Part shown: positions 56,754 through 64,000 of the stretch, one piece after another
Position numbering within the stretch: position 1 is the stretch's first letter
Layout: every line of letters begins with the position of its first letter
NCBI GenBank assembly: GCA_964395835.1
Contig: CAYNBJ010000001.1
Location: forward strand, 124,001 to 188,000
Direction of reading: 5' to 3'
DNA from: LLD-282 sp964395835
GTDB lineage: Bacteria; Pseudomonadota; Gammaproteobacteria; Berkiellales; Berkiellaceae
DNA: 64,000 nucleotides
The notes under the pieces: generated by a model
What the model saw: the letters and a program-made list of their open reading frames with translations, nothing else
The model's database searches: none
What the model was told of the DNA's origin: nothing
Position numbers and translations under genes: made by a program

Positions 56754-58235
56754 TCTCTTTCCAAATATTGTTCGTTTTTAAAAAATGATAAAAATCAGAA
56801 GCACAAAAATGCAATCGAGCATATTCACGTTTCTTTTGAGTCTCTTGTTGAAGTAAGTCATTGGGGGTCAGCAGAGCATGATCTCCAAAACTTAAACGTA
56901 GGATTTTTGTAGAATCGAATAAGAATTCTTTGACCAGAGCAAAAACTTTTCTTTCCAGACCTGCGGTTAAAAGAGACTGCATACGCGATGAAATTCTGAT
57001 ATCACAAAATTCTTCAGAAAAATTTAAAGTACTATGATATAGCAAATCTTTGGCTAACGAAGAGCCTGCAGGATGATTTTGCAAAAACTCCAACCACTGC
57101 TCCACAGCATAAGAACCATGGCAAGGCAGGGATTGCGTTTCTTGCTCAATCACTGACTCACTCAAGGATGGCCCTGGCATAGAATGTACCTGCGATTGAG
57201 CATTGAGTTCAGTGCTCTGAGAAGACTCTAAGAAATTTTTTTTTTTTGATAAAAACGCACAGCTGCTTTGATAAGGAGCATATAGAAAAATTCTGCAAGT
57301 TTTGGATGCGTACTGCTCATTTTATAAGTCTCTGCAAGAATCAAATATAGTTCACTTTTTTGTTCTAAATTGAAACCATAGTTGACAGAAACATCCAGCA
57401 TAATACTTTGAAAAACAAGCACAGGTGTATATGCCAAAGAACGCTCAGTCAGCTCTTGAATCTTCACTAAATTGCAGTCGAAAAATGCCTCAAAAAAACT
57501 TTTCCAATAATGCTCATCTTGGACACATAAAAAATGTCTCACAAGATCTGATCGCAAATCACCATCACCTAAAATTTGAGCATGCTGTAGAAGATTCAAT
57601 GCATCCCTATAACTTCCTTGAGCTCTATATGCCAATGCGGATACAGCTGCATCATCAAAAAGAATGTGCTGTTTTTGAGCAACATCTTTTAAAAAATCTT
57701 TTATTGTCTCAAGAGAAGGGGTCTCAAAATGAAAATTGAGACAACGAGAACGCACTGTCGGCAAAATTTTATGCGATTCAGTCGTGGCTAAAATATACAC
57801 TACATGTTCTGGAGGCTCTTCAAAGGCTTTTAGCAAAGCATTGAAAGAATGTCCAGATAACATATGAGCTTCATCAAAAAGAAAAATCTTATAAGGACTC
57901 TCTAAAGGTGCGGAATAGGATGATTGAACAATATCTCTAATCTCTTCAACTTTTGTTTTGGCTGCAGCATCGATTTCAATAAAATCCACATGCCGTCCTT
58001 CATGAATTTCAAGACAGACAGGACAATTTCCACAAGGACGCTCAGGTTGAGGACAGCATAATGTTTGCCCTATAAGACGGCCAAAAGTTGTCTTACCTAC
58101 GCCAGCAGTACCTGATAATAAAAAGGTGTGATGTTTTAGTGGATGCAACACTTTTTTTAAAGTGTAAATAGAATCTTTATGCCCCCAAACATCATCAAAA
58201 CGCTTTGGTCGTAGAATTCGCGCGAAAGGATGCAT
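56731..58235 (-). CDS. dnaX: DNA polymerase III subunit tau/gamma (frameshifted gene)
   Basis: Clamp-loader ATPase of the replisome. Frame 1 (58235-57228, 335 aa) has Walker A 'GTAGVGKTTF', a zinc module ('CGNCPVCLEI'), 'FLFDEAHMLSGHSFNALLKA' and 'TVRSRC'. It ends just after a run of 12 A (57247-57236 on the coding strand). Shifting by -1 there joins it without a stop to frame 2, which encodes 'YAVEQWLEFLQNHPAG' through 'HALLTPNDLLQQETQKKREY', the tau C-terminal domain that binds the polymerase. The joined tau is about 501 aa. A gamma-like short form arises without the shift. Confidence 0.88.
57236..57247 (-). promoter_or_regulatory. A12 slippery tract in dnaX
   Basis: Twelve consecutive A on the coding strand, inside the codons for 'YQKKK', followed in frame 0 by a stop two codons later. 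A -1 shift (or one extra A in the mRNA) opens the tau frame. dnaX is a known site of programmed slippage: ribosomal in E. coli, transcriptional in Thermus. A sequencing error in the homopolymer is the alternative. Confidence 0.75.
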
Positions 58236-58786
58236 TTGAGCTCTCTAAAGAATGTGATTTATGAAATACATAGGGAAAAGTGAAAAATTTGCACTAACAC
58301 GAAAAAGGCTGTTCAACACAGATTGTTTTTTTCGTTGCTTTCTTTCGAACCTGGCGAATTGAAAAACGTTCTTGCCGAACAGCTTGTATCCATAATACAA
58401 AAGCTTTACGAATTCTTCAAGCTTTATCTTTATGTTCTCAATTCCAAAAATGATACTGGATGTATTTTAAATACCAGCGACTCATTTAACCTGAGCATTT
58501 AAAAATGCATATTTCTCTTCAGTAGACTGCTTTTTTTCTTATGCATGCTTCAAATCTGTCTTCACACGATAAAAACTCAAGACGATACACATGCAAATCT
58601 GTCACATAACGAGCACACAAGCTCAAAAGTTCAATCTTCTGTTTTAATTTATATGTTCAAGAAACTCTAACACCTTCAATGAAACGAATTATGAATTTAT
58701 TCGCATAAAATCACTAACCTCTTGATTATTAAAAATAAATTTATTAATATAAAGAGACTTAGATACTTTTAAATCTTTGAGGACTT
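58236..58786. other. Gene-free region with a promoter
   Basis: About 550 bases between divergent dnaX and the small gene at 58787. Only a sigma-70-type promoter (58722-58750) can be named. Confidence 0.5.
58722..58750 (+). promoter_or_regulatory. Promoter of the small Gly-rich gene
   Basis: TTGATT at 58722-58727 and TAATAT at 58745-58750, spacer 17, ending 36 bases before the start codon at 58787. Confidence 0.55.
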
Positions 58787-59050
58787 ATGAAAAAAATTAC
58801 TTCCCTTCTCTCTATCCATGGTGGAAAAAACTGCTATCAAAAAGATCTTTTTGTTTATGGTTTTGCTGCTGGGGCACTCACACAGCTCAATCAAAATAAC
58901 ACTTTTGGTACAATAGCCTGTACACTCGCTGCTGTAACGGCTGCACATACGGACAATACAGTATACCTAAAGGGACAAAACTATTTGGTATCTGGTGCAA
59001 CTGATATGTTCAACTACGTCTTTTCTGCTAAGAACGATACTGCAGTCTAA
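58787..59050 (+). CDS. Small Gly/Ala-rich peptide, unknown
   Basis: 87 aa with GAGG four bases before the ATG and a good promoter, so very probably expressed. It starts 'MKKITSLLSIHGGKNCYQKD', then has a small-residue-rich segment ('VYGFAAGALTQLNQNN', 'IACTLAAVTAAHTDN'). The Gly-Gly at residues 12-13 and the hydrophobic Gly/Ala core resemble precursors of double-glycine-leader peptides, but no exporter or immunity gene is adjacent. No family recognised; it could equally be a membrane-active or structural small protein. Confidence 0.6.
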   Translation: MKKITSLLSIHGGKNCYQKDLFVYGFAAGALTQLNQNNTFGTIACTLAAVTAAHTDNTVYLKGQNYLVSGATDMFNYVFSAKNDTAV

Positions 59051-59260
59051 ACTGTTTTTCTATCAAAGATCGCTTAAAAATGTTGAGAGATTTTGTTTCT
59101 CAACATTGCGATTCGCACGCTTTCGCATTTCTCTTCATTTGATTCACCTAATCCTTTTCTCGTCTATTTTGACCTGAAAACAGCGAATATTCTCCTATTT
59201 TTGCTCTCGAACTTAGCTACAATAAAAATATCACAAAAGATCTCAAAAGGAGTTTGGGTT

Positions 59261-59497
59261 ATGAGCGTGATTGATAAAATAGAAAACAAAGTCATTGATC
59301 TTATTGATGTGCATCAAGATATTCTCTCCATAGTAAAACAACTCAGAGAAGAAAATAGAGATTTAAAAGATAAAATAGATAATTTAGAGAAAGAGCGTAT
59401 TCTCCTCAATGAGCGTTTAGAAAAACTCTTTCTAATGATGCAAGAAGTGGGCGATATGGTCAAAACAAAAGATACTCTTTATGACATGCACACATAA
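59261..59497 (+). CDS. ZapB-like coiled-coil protein (TIGR02449-type)
   Basis: 78 aa, almost entirely a coiled coil ('QLREENRDLKDKIDNLEKER', 'ILLNERLEKLFLMMQEVGD'). AAGGAG nine bases before the ATG at 59261 decides the start; the longer open frame from 59093 is not protein-like. Layout and heptads match small ZapB-related division proteins of Gammaproteobacteria, which organise FtsZ. The assignment rests on pattern, not on a diagnostic residue. zapA is not adjacent. Confidence 0.65.
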   Translation: MSVIDKIENKVIDLIDVHQDILSIVKQLREENRDLKDKIDNLEKERILLNERLEKLFLMMQEVGDMVKTKDTLYDMHT

Positions 59498-59535
59498 AAA
59501 AGACAGCAGATTTATTCAAAATCTGCTGTCTTTTT
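59496..59535. terminator. Bidirectional terminator between zapB-like gene and groEL
   Basis: AAAGACAGCAGATTT and AAATCTGCTGTCTTT form a long perfect stem with A and T runs on both sides, serving both convergent genes. Confidence 0.88.
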
Positions 59536-59580
59536 GTATTTCTAAAAGCTTTTAGCAATGAGAGAAAGGGCGAACAATGC

Positions 59581-61224
59581 TTACATCATTCCGCCCATTC
59601 CTCCCATTCCTCCCATGCCACCCATTGCAGGACCTTCAGACTTCTCTTTGTCTTCAGGTAAAGAAACAATCACACACTGAGTTGTAATCATCATACCTGC
59701 GCAACTTGCTGCATTTTGAAGAGCTGTGCGAGTAACCTTCGTTGGATCAATAATTCCCATCTCTAGCATATCGCCAAAAGTAGATGTTGCAGCATTATAT
59801 CCATAATTCCCTTTGCCCTGCATCACTTGATGAACGACGACAGAAGCTTCCTCTCCTGCGTTCACCACAATTTGACGCAAAGGTTCTTGAATTGCGCGAC
59901 GAATAATATCTACCCCTACTTGTTGATCGCGTGTAGGCGCTTTGAGATCTTCCAATGCACTAATTGCTCTTACTAAGGCAACACCGCCTCCAGGCACGAC
60001 TCCTTCAGCAACTGCCGCCCGAGTTGCATGCAATGCATCTTCAACACGAGCTTTTTTCTCTTTCATTTCGATTTCTGTTGCAGCACCAACTTTAATAACA
60101 GCAACTCCACCTGCTAATTTAGCAATCCGCTCTTGGATTTTTTCTTTATCATAATCTGAAGTTGCTAAAGCAAGCTCTTGGCGCAAAGACTCGACACGCG
60201 CAGAAATATCATTCGCATGTCCCGATCCATCAATAATAATCGTGGTATCTTTAGTAATCACAACTCGTTTTGCTGTCCCAAGATGCTCAAGACCAGCATG
60301 CTCTAAACTCAGACCAACCTCTTCAGCAATCACTTGTCCTGCCGTTAAAATAGCAATATCTTGCATCATTGCTTTACGACGATCTCCGAAACCAGGTGCT
60401 TTAACTGCACAAACTTTGACAACACCACGAATCGTATTAACCACCAAGGTAGCTAAAGCTTCGCCTTCAACATCTTCAGCAATAATTAATAAGCCCCTAC
60501 TGGATTTCGCGACTCCTTCTAAAATAGGGATCAACTCGCGAATTGAGGAGACTTTTTTATCCACAATTAAAATATAGGGATGATCTAACTCACAAGACAT
60601 TGTTTGCTGATTATTCACAAAATAAGGAGATAGGTAACCACGATCAAATTGCATTCCCTCAACAACATTGAGTTCATCTTTGAGCCCGCTGCCATCTTCA
60701 ACAGTAATGACCCCTTCTTTACCCACACGCTCCATCGCTTCCGCTAATAAAGCCCCAATGGTATGATCCGCATTTGCTGAAATCGTTCCGACCTGAGCAA
60801 TCGCTTTAGAATCAGAACAGGGCATAGACATCATACGCAATGATTCAAAAACACGATCTGTAGCCAAATCAATCCCTCTTTTAATCTCAATCGGGTTGAT
60901 TCCAGCAGCAACTGCTTTATTTCCTTCTGAAAAAATCGCATAAGTGAGCACAGTCGCTGTTGTTGTCCCATCACCTGCTTGCTCTGCGGTTTTTGCAGCG
61001 ACACTTTTCGCAAGCTGTGCAAAAATATTCTCTTCAGGTTTTTCCAAAGTAACATTTTCTGCAACTGTTGCACCGTCTTTGGTCATTAAAGGAGACCCAA
61101 AACGATCAATCAGTGCGTGACGTCCTTTAGGGCCCAAGGTGACTTTAACAGCTTCATAAAGTTTTTGAACGCCTAGAAGTCCACTATTTCTTGCTTCAAG
61201 ATCGTATGTAATTTTTTTTGCCAT
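59581..61224 (-). CDS. groL: Chaperonin GroEL (60 kDa)
   Basis: 547-aa ATP-dependent folding chamber subunit. Signature segments are 'KVTLGPKGRHALIDRFGSP', 'DGTTTATVLTYAI' (ATP and metal binding) and 'ARVEDALHATRAAVAEGVVP' (the chaperonin signature region). The flexible tail is the usual GGM repeat ('GGMGGMGGMGGMM'). Lies 37 bases downstream of groES, one transcript. Chaperonins are often highly expressed in intracellular bacteria with drifting proteomes. Confidence 0.97.
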   Translation of the reverse strand: MAKKITYDLEARNSGLLGVQKLYEAVKVTLGPKGRHALIDRFGSPLMTKDGATVAENVTLEKPEENIFAQLAKSVAAKTAEQAGDGTTTATVLTYAIFSEGNKAVAAGINPIEIKRGIDLATDRVFESLRMMSMPCSDSKAIAQVGTISANADHTIGALLAEAMERVGKEGVITVEDGSGLKDELNVVEGMQFDRGYLSPYFVNNQQTMSCELDHPYILIVDKKVSSIRELIPILEGVAKSSRGLLIIAEDVEGEALATLVVNTIRGVVKVCAVKAPGFGDRRKAMMQDIAILTAGQVIAEEVGLSLEHAGLEHLGTAKRVVITKDTTIIIDGSGHANDISARVESLRQELALATSDYDKEKIQERIAKLAGGVAVIKVGAATEIEMKEKKARVEDALHATRAAVAEGVVPGGGVALVRAISALEDLKAPTRDQQVGVDIIRRAIQEPLRQIVVNAGEEASVVVHQVMQGKGNYGYNAATSTFGDMLEMGIIDPTKVTRTALQNAASCAGMMITTQCVIVSLPEDKEKSEGPAMGGMGGMGGMGGMM

Positions 61225-61261
61225 AATTGTATAGTCCTTTAATAAATCTGTTTTATTACTT

Positions 61262-61570
61262 TCAGTTTGAGATCATCGCCATCACATCTTCTTCTTTAAG
61301 AAAAAGATACTCATCTGCTCCGCATTTAAACTTTGATCCTGCATATTGACCAAATAAAACACGATCTCCACTTTTCACGCTCATCGCTAAAAGACGGCCC
61401 TGAGAATCATATTTGCCACGACCAATTTTAATCACAATGCCCCACTGCGGTGTTTCTTGTGCTTGCCCTGGCAAAACAATACCGCCAGCAGTTTTTTGCT
61501 GTTGCTCATCACGCTTCACAATTAAACCATCACGAAGAGGCTCTACAGAATGGATATCAACTGTATTCAT
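61262..61570 (-). CDS. groS: Co-chaperonin GroES (10 kDa)
   Basis: 102-aa lid of the GroEL chamber. Core motifs are 'VEPLRDGLIVKRDE', the mobile loop 'QQQKTAGGIVLPGQAQETPQ' and 'SGDRVLFGQYAGSKFKCGAD'. First gene of groES-groEL, preceded by a heat-shock-like promoter. Confidence 0.96.
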   Translation of the reverse strand: MNTVDIHSVEPLRDGLIVKRDEQQQKTAGGIVLPGQAQETPQWGIVIKIGRGKYDSQGRLLAMSVKSGDRVLFGQYAGSKFKCGADEYLFLKEEDVMAMISN

Positions 61571-61645
61571 AAAAAATCTCCCTATTATGGAATGTATCTA
61601 TTCTCAACTTCCAAAAACTCATAGCAGCTTTGGCTTTGAAATAAA

Positions 61646-61673
61646 AGATGGTGCCATTCATGACAAAATCAAG
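61646..61673 (-). promoter_or_regulatory. Heat-shock (sigma-32-like) promoter of groESL
   Basis: On the minus strand CTTGATT (61673-61667) and CACCATCT (61653-61646) are 13 bases apart. This matches the sigma-32 consensus CTTGAAA ... CCCCATNT well in both boxes and in spacing. It lies about 75 bases upstream of the groES start. No CIRCE repeat is present. Confidence 0.65.
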
Positions 61674-61771
61674 GGCTAAAAAATTATTTGGATGGAATTT
61701 TTAAAAAGAAAAGGAGATTTTTAACAAGCGAAACAACTTAAAGATCATAAAAATTTTATAACTCCATGAAT

Positions 61772-63289
61772 CTATGACTCTATCATAGATTCATAAGCCT
61801 CAATTTTTGGAGCCAGACATAAAATTGCATAAATCCATAACACAAAAGTGAGCAAGACCACAATCCCCATCCAATAAAAACCAGGCGCTAACGATCCGAA
61901 AAAGATAATGATCATTTGCTGGATCAATGATCCTAATGCCTTTCCGAAACGTGCGCCAAGAACATCGACAGCACTTTTTCCACTTGTCTTCTCTTCAAAA
62001 GAAAGTGGAAAATATGCACGCTCTTTTGTAGGGTCAAAAAGAGAGTATTTCGCTGCTTTTGAAGATGCATTTTGCAAAGCGCCAACCATAATAGCAAGAT
62101 ATGCAGGATCGGCTATCAAGCTAAAATGAGAAAAAATAGAAAAAGCAGAATCAGCATACTGATAAGAAAATGAAATATAGTAAAAAATAAGACCAATTGA
62201 AAATAAAATCACGGGCGTCATCAATGCTTGTTTTTTCCAACTCCATGCTCTCAAATTACCTTGCGAATCTCGATAAGAGCGAAAAATAAAAACAAAGATT
62301 AACGAAAGAAATCCCATAAAAGTATTAGTTTGGGCGGAAAAAAATTGCATCTGTGTTTTAGCGACTGAAAAATCCTGACCAGGGCGAAAAAAATACTGCA
62401 CAACCTGCGATTTCCATAAAATTTCTATTAAATTGATACTTAATCCATAAGAGATGACCAAGACCGCAATTAAAAAAAGATGAAAAGAACTGCTCACAAC
62501 TCGCAACGATTCAAACCAACCTATCTTCTTTTTCGTTTTTGAAGATGTATTTTCTAAACTCCAATCAGAGCGTAAAGGAATATTTTTGAGTGTGTTTCTA
62601 TATAATAAAAAGAGAAAATAAAATACAACAATAAATGTGCACATAAGCATTTGTATGATTTTTTCATAATGATGTGCTGCCAGAATATTCAGCATATAAA
62701 CAAAGGGGCCTGTTAAAATCAGGCCAATATTCGCACCAATTCCCAAAAAAGGATATAATCTTTGAGCCTGCTCAACAGACACAATACTATTTGCAGTTGT
62801 CCAAAAAATTAAATTCATGGCCACGCTGCCCCACAGCTCTGACATAACATAATACAAAGCACTTGGCCAAATATTGAGTAACTGAATAAGAGGCCGAGCG
62901 AAAGCAGGTACGGAACGAACCCCTAATCCCACTAACAGATCGTCACCCAAACACGTGTGTAGCGGCCAATCCAAAAAAACAACCAATCCAAAAAAGCAAT
63001 AAAATACACCAAATGGCGCAAGGGAATAAAAAAACAAATCCCTATAGGCTACTTTTTTGACTAAATACGCATAGTAAATTGTGTAAATCAAAGCTGCTGG
63101 AAAAACACAGTACATCTTAAGAGCGGATAAAATTTCTGGTCCAGCCTGCGTAATAACCAAAATATCTTTTGAAATTCTCAAAAAAGAATAGTTAAATGAT
63201 GTGAGAATCATAATCGCAAATAAAGCGATAAATAAACGACGCTCTTGCGGCAAAACAGGAAAAAAATATTCGAAATACGACCAAAACAT
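61772..63289 (-). CDS. ATP/ADP translocase (Tlc/NTT family)
   Basis: About 505 aa with 12 predicted membrane helices; exchanges host ATP for bacterial ADP, or imports other nucleotides. Family features are 'ILTSFNYSFLRISKDILVIT' near the N-terminus, 'VMSELWGSVAMNLIFWTTAN' in the middle and 'DPTKERAYFPLSFEEKTSGK' towards the C-terminus, the last being very typical of Tlc proteins. The frame also runs from a TTG at 63301; the ATG at 63289 is chosen, though neither start has a clear ribosome binding site. Known mainly in Rickettsiales, Holosporales, Chlamydiae and plastids, so horizontal acquisition is likely here. Substrate range cannot be read. Confidence 0.92.
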   Translation of the reverse strand: MFWSYFEYFFPVLPQERRLFIALFAIMILTSFNYSFLRISKDILVITQAGPEILSALKMYCVFPAALIYTIYYAYLVKKVAYRDLFFYSLAPFGVFYCFFGLVVFLDWPLHTCLGDDLLVGLGVRSVPAFARPLIQLLNIWPSALYYVMSELWGSVAMNLIFWTTANSIVSVEQAQRLYPFLGIGANIGLILTGPFVYMLNILAAHHYEKIIQMLMCTFIVVFYFLFLLYRNTLKNIPLRSDWSLENTSSKTKKKIGWFESLRVVSSSFHLFLIAVLVISYGLSINLIEILWKSQVVQYFFRPGQDFSVAKTQMQFFSAQTNTFMGFLSLIFVFIFRSYRDSQGNLRAWSWKKQALMTPVILFSIGLIFYYISFSYQYADSAFSIFSHFSLIADPAYLAIMVGALQNASSKAAKYSLFDPTKERAYFPLSFEEKTSGKSAVDVLGARFGKALGSLIQQMIIIFFGSLAPGFYWMGIVVLLTFVLWIYAILCLAPKIEAYESMIES

Positions 63290-63301
63290 GTATCGAAACA
63301 A

Positions 63302-63621
63302 TGGTGAGAAGCTTTTATGTCTGTATTGAAATCAGTTTTTTATGAATAAAGAAACTCATAGACAAGAAGACAAGCTCTTGAAACAATATTCTATCGAATT
63401 TTAAATATAAAACAAAGATTTTTTAAATAAAAAATTTTTCGATATGATACACCCCACACCCTAAGCCCATCTCAGAGAGTAGAAAGTTTTCTGGATCGGA
63501 GAGCAGGTAGGGACACCATTTTTTAGAACAATCAAACTTACTCATCAATGGCTGAAATTTTTTTCATAAAAAAGGCGTGCTAGTCTGTTTTGAGTCATGA
63601 CAAAGATAAAAAGGATGCGTT
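63302..63621. other. Divergent region between translocase and accB
   Basis: 320 bases containing a possible promoter for accB (TTGAAA 63378-63383 with TAAATA about 18 bases on, or TATGAT at 63443-63448) and the structured element at 63459-63524. Confidence 0.5.
63459..63524 (+). ncRNA. Structured leader or small RNA upstream of accB
   Basis: A conspicuously GC-richer stretch that can fold as one long interrupted hairpin: CCCTA/TAGGG, then CC/GG, then TCTC/GAGA, capped by AGAA/TTCT. ACACCA and six T follow, as in an intrinsic terminator. A TATGAT -10 box lies just before it. It could be an attenuator in the accB leader or a separate small RNA. No known RNA family is recognised. Confidence 0.4.
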
Positions 63622-64000
63622 ATGCATTTAGATTTGATGAAAAATTTGGCAAATCTTTTAAAAGAATTCAATCTTTCTGAAATTGATTACGAAACGGCAG
63701 ACATAAAAGTCTCTTTGAAAAAAAACATACACCAACTGCAAACACCTCACACAGAAACAAACATCTCTGCATCTATGAACTGCACAGATCACAATCGAGC
63801 AAAACAATCAGAAAACTTGCATCCAGTTAAAGCACCTCTGATCGGAGCATTTTATCGAGCTACAGAACCAGGAGCCACGCCGTTTGCAAAGGAAGGGCAA
63901 AAAGTTTTAAAAGGCGATCCTATAGGGCTCATTGAATCTATGAAAGTCCTGACCTTAGTCCACGCTCCTTGTGATGGCATCATTGAGAAATTCTTAATTG
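63622..64000 (+). CDS. accB: Biotin carboxyl carrier protein, partial (right edge)
   Basis: BCCP of acetyl-CoA carboxylase, which carries CO2 on biotin to make malonyl-CoA for fatty acid synthesis. The ATG at 63622 has AAGGA upstream. The N-terminus 'MHLDLMKNLANLLKEFNLSE' is followed by a variable linker and the biotinyl domain ('VKAPLIGAFYRA', 'GDPIGLIESMKVL' with the biotinylated Lys, 'HAPCDGIIEKFLI'). About 126 residues are inside the window; only the last few are missing. accC would be expected next. Confidence 0.93.
   Translation, partial: MHLDLMKNLANLLKEFNLSEIDYETADIKVSLKKNIHQLQTPHTETNISASMNCTDHNRAKQSENLHPVKAPLIGAFYRATEPGATPFAKEGQKVLKGDPIGLIESMKVLTLVHAPCDGIIEKFLI

Noticed and set aside
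59942..60577. Open frames on the plus strand inside groEL
   Set aside because: They lie antisense to a perfectly conserved gene, lack ribosome binding sites and follow from its codon usage.
63459..63512. Possible TPP riboswitch (CTGGAT ... TAGGGA)
   Set aside because: The CUGAGA motif is absent on this strand and the arm order does not fit; accB is not a thiamine gene.
1..64000. Rickettsiales/Holosporales origin suggested by the translocase and ankyrin proteins
   Set aside because: RpoS and the rplU-rpmA-obgE / rpsT / murJ-ileS-lspA order fit Gammaproteobacteria; the translocase and ankyrin genes can be acquired by transfer.
1..64000. CRISPR arrays or other regularly spaced short repeats
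   Set aside because: None seen; the repeats found are long duplications, IS copies and coding ankyrin or Sel1 repeats.

Overview
The window is AT-rich and looks like a chromosomal segment of a host-associated gammaproteobacterium, most probably a Legionellales-like intracellular bacterium. Three things point to Gammaproteobacteria. The order rplU-rpmA-obgE / rpsT (opposed) / murJ-ileS-lspA is the classic gammaproteobacterial arrangement. metG-rnfB-nth lie together. The sigma factor at 55767 is a full-length RpoS, a type normally absent from Alphaproteobacteria. An ATP/ADP translocase, three ankyrin-repeat proteins, a Sel1-repeat lipoprotein, many IS and prophage fragments and long gene-free stretches point to life inside a eukaryotic cell and a decaying accessory genome.

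Layout. 1-9.3 kb: an unknown membrane protein (partial) and an unknown 572-aa protein, then nth, rnfB, metG, a membrane protein, a photolyase, rlmJ and a DUF1653 protein. 9.8-17.1 kb: two giant unknown coiled/helical proteins (949 and 1308 aa), tandem paralogues sharing promoter-side and terminator-side flanks and a 732-bp block that appears identical. 17.1-22.3 kb: an accessory island with a dead AbiEi-type antitoxin gene, an IS5-like element, remnants of a lambda-like prophage (terminase, gpW and portal fragments) with an intact hipBA module set inside them, and a tRNA-Ser with a decayed half copy. 22.3-24.2 kb is gene-free. 24.2-34.3 kb holds an ankyrin gene, an epimerase, and a large inverted duplication of an ankyrin gene around a DUF2177 membrane protein. 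34.5-37.3 kb contains two damaged IS copies around a truncated gene and a RelE/ParE-type toxin-antitoxin pair.

37.8-64 kb is mainly core genome: pgsA, a Bax-inhibitor-like protein, rhodanese-uvrC, aspS-lspA-ileS-murJ, rpsT, obgE-rpmA-rplU, an envelope operon (Sel1 lipoprotein plus two candidate beta-barrel proteins), ihfB, rpoS, dnaX with a 12-A slippery tract joining the gamma and tau parts, a small Gly-rich peptide gene, a ZapB-like coiled-coil protein, groES-groEL behind a heat-shock-type promoter, the ATP/ADP translocase and the start of accB behind a structured leader.

The core part supplies translation, repair, envelope and chaperone functions. The accessory part holds probable host-interaction proteins (ankyrin, Sel1, the giant paralogues, nucleotide import) and toxin-antitoxin and mobile DNA remnants. 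The least familiar items are the giant paralogue family with its recurring modules, the dnaX homopolymer switch, the ankyrin inverted repeat with basic nuclear-localisation-like tails, and the folded RNA element upstream of accB.
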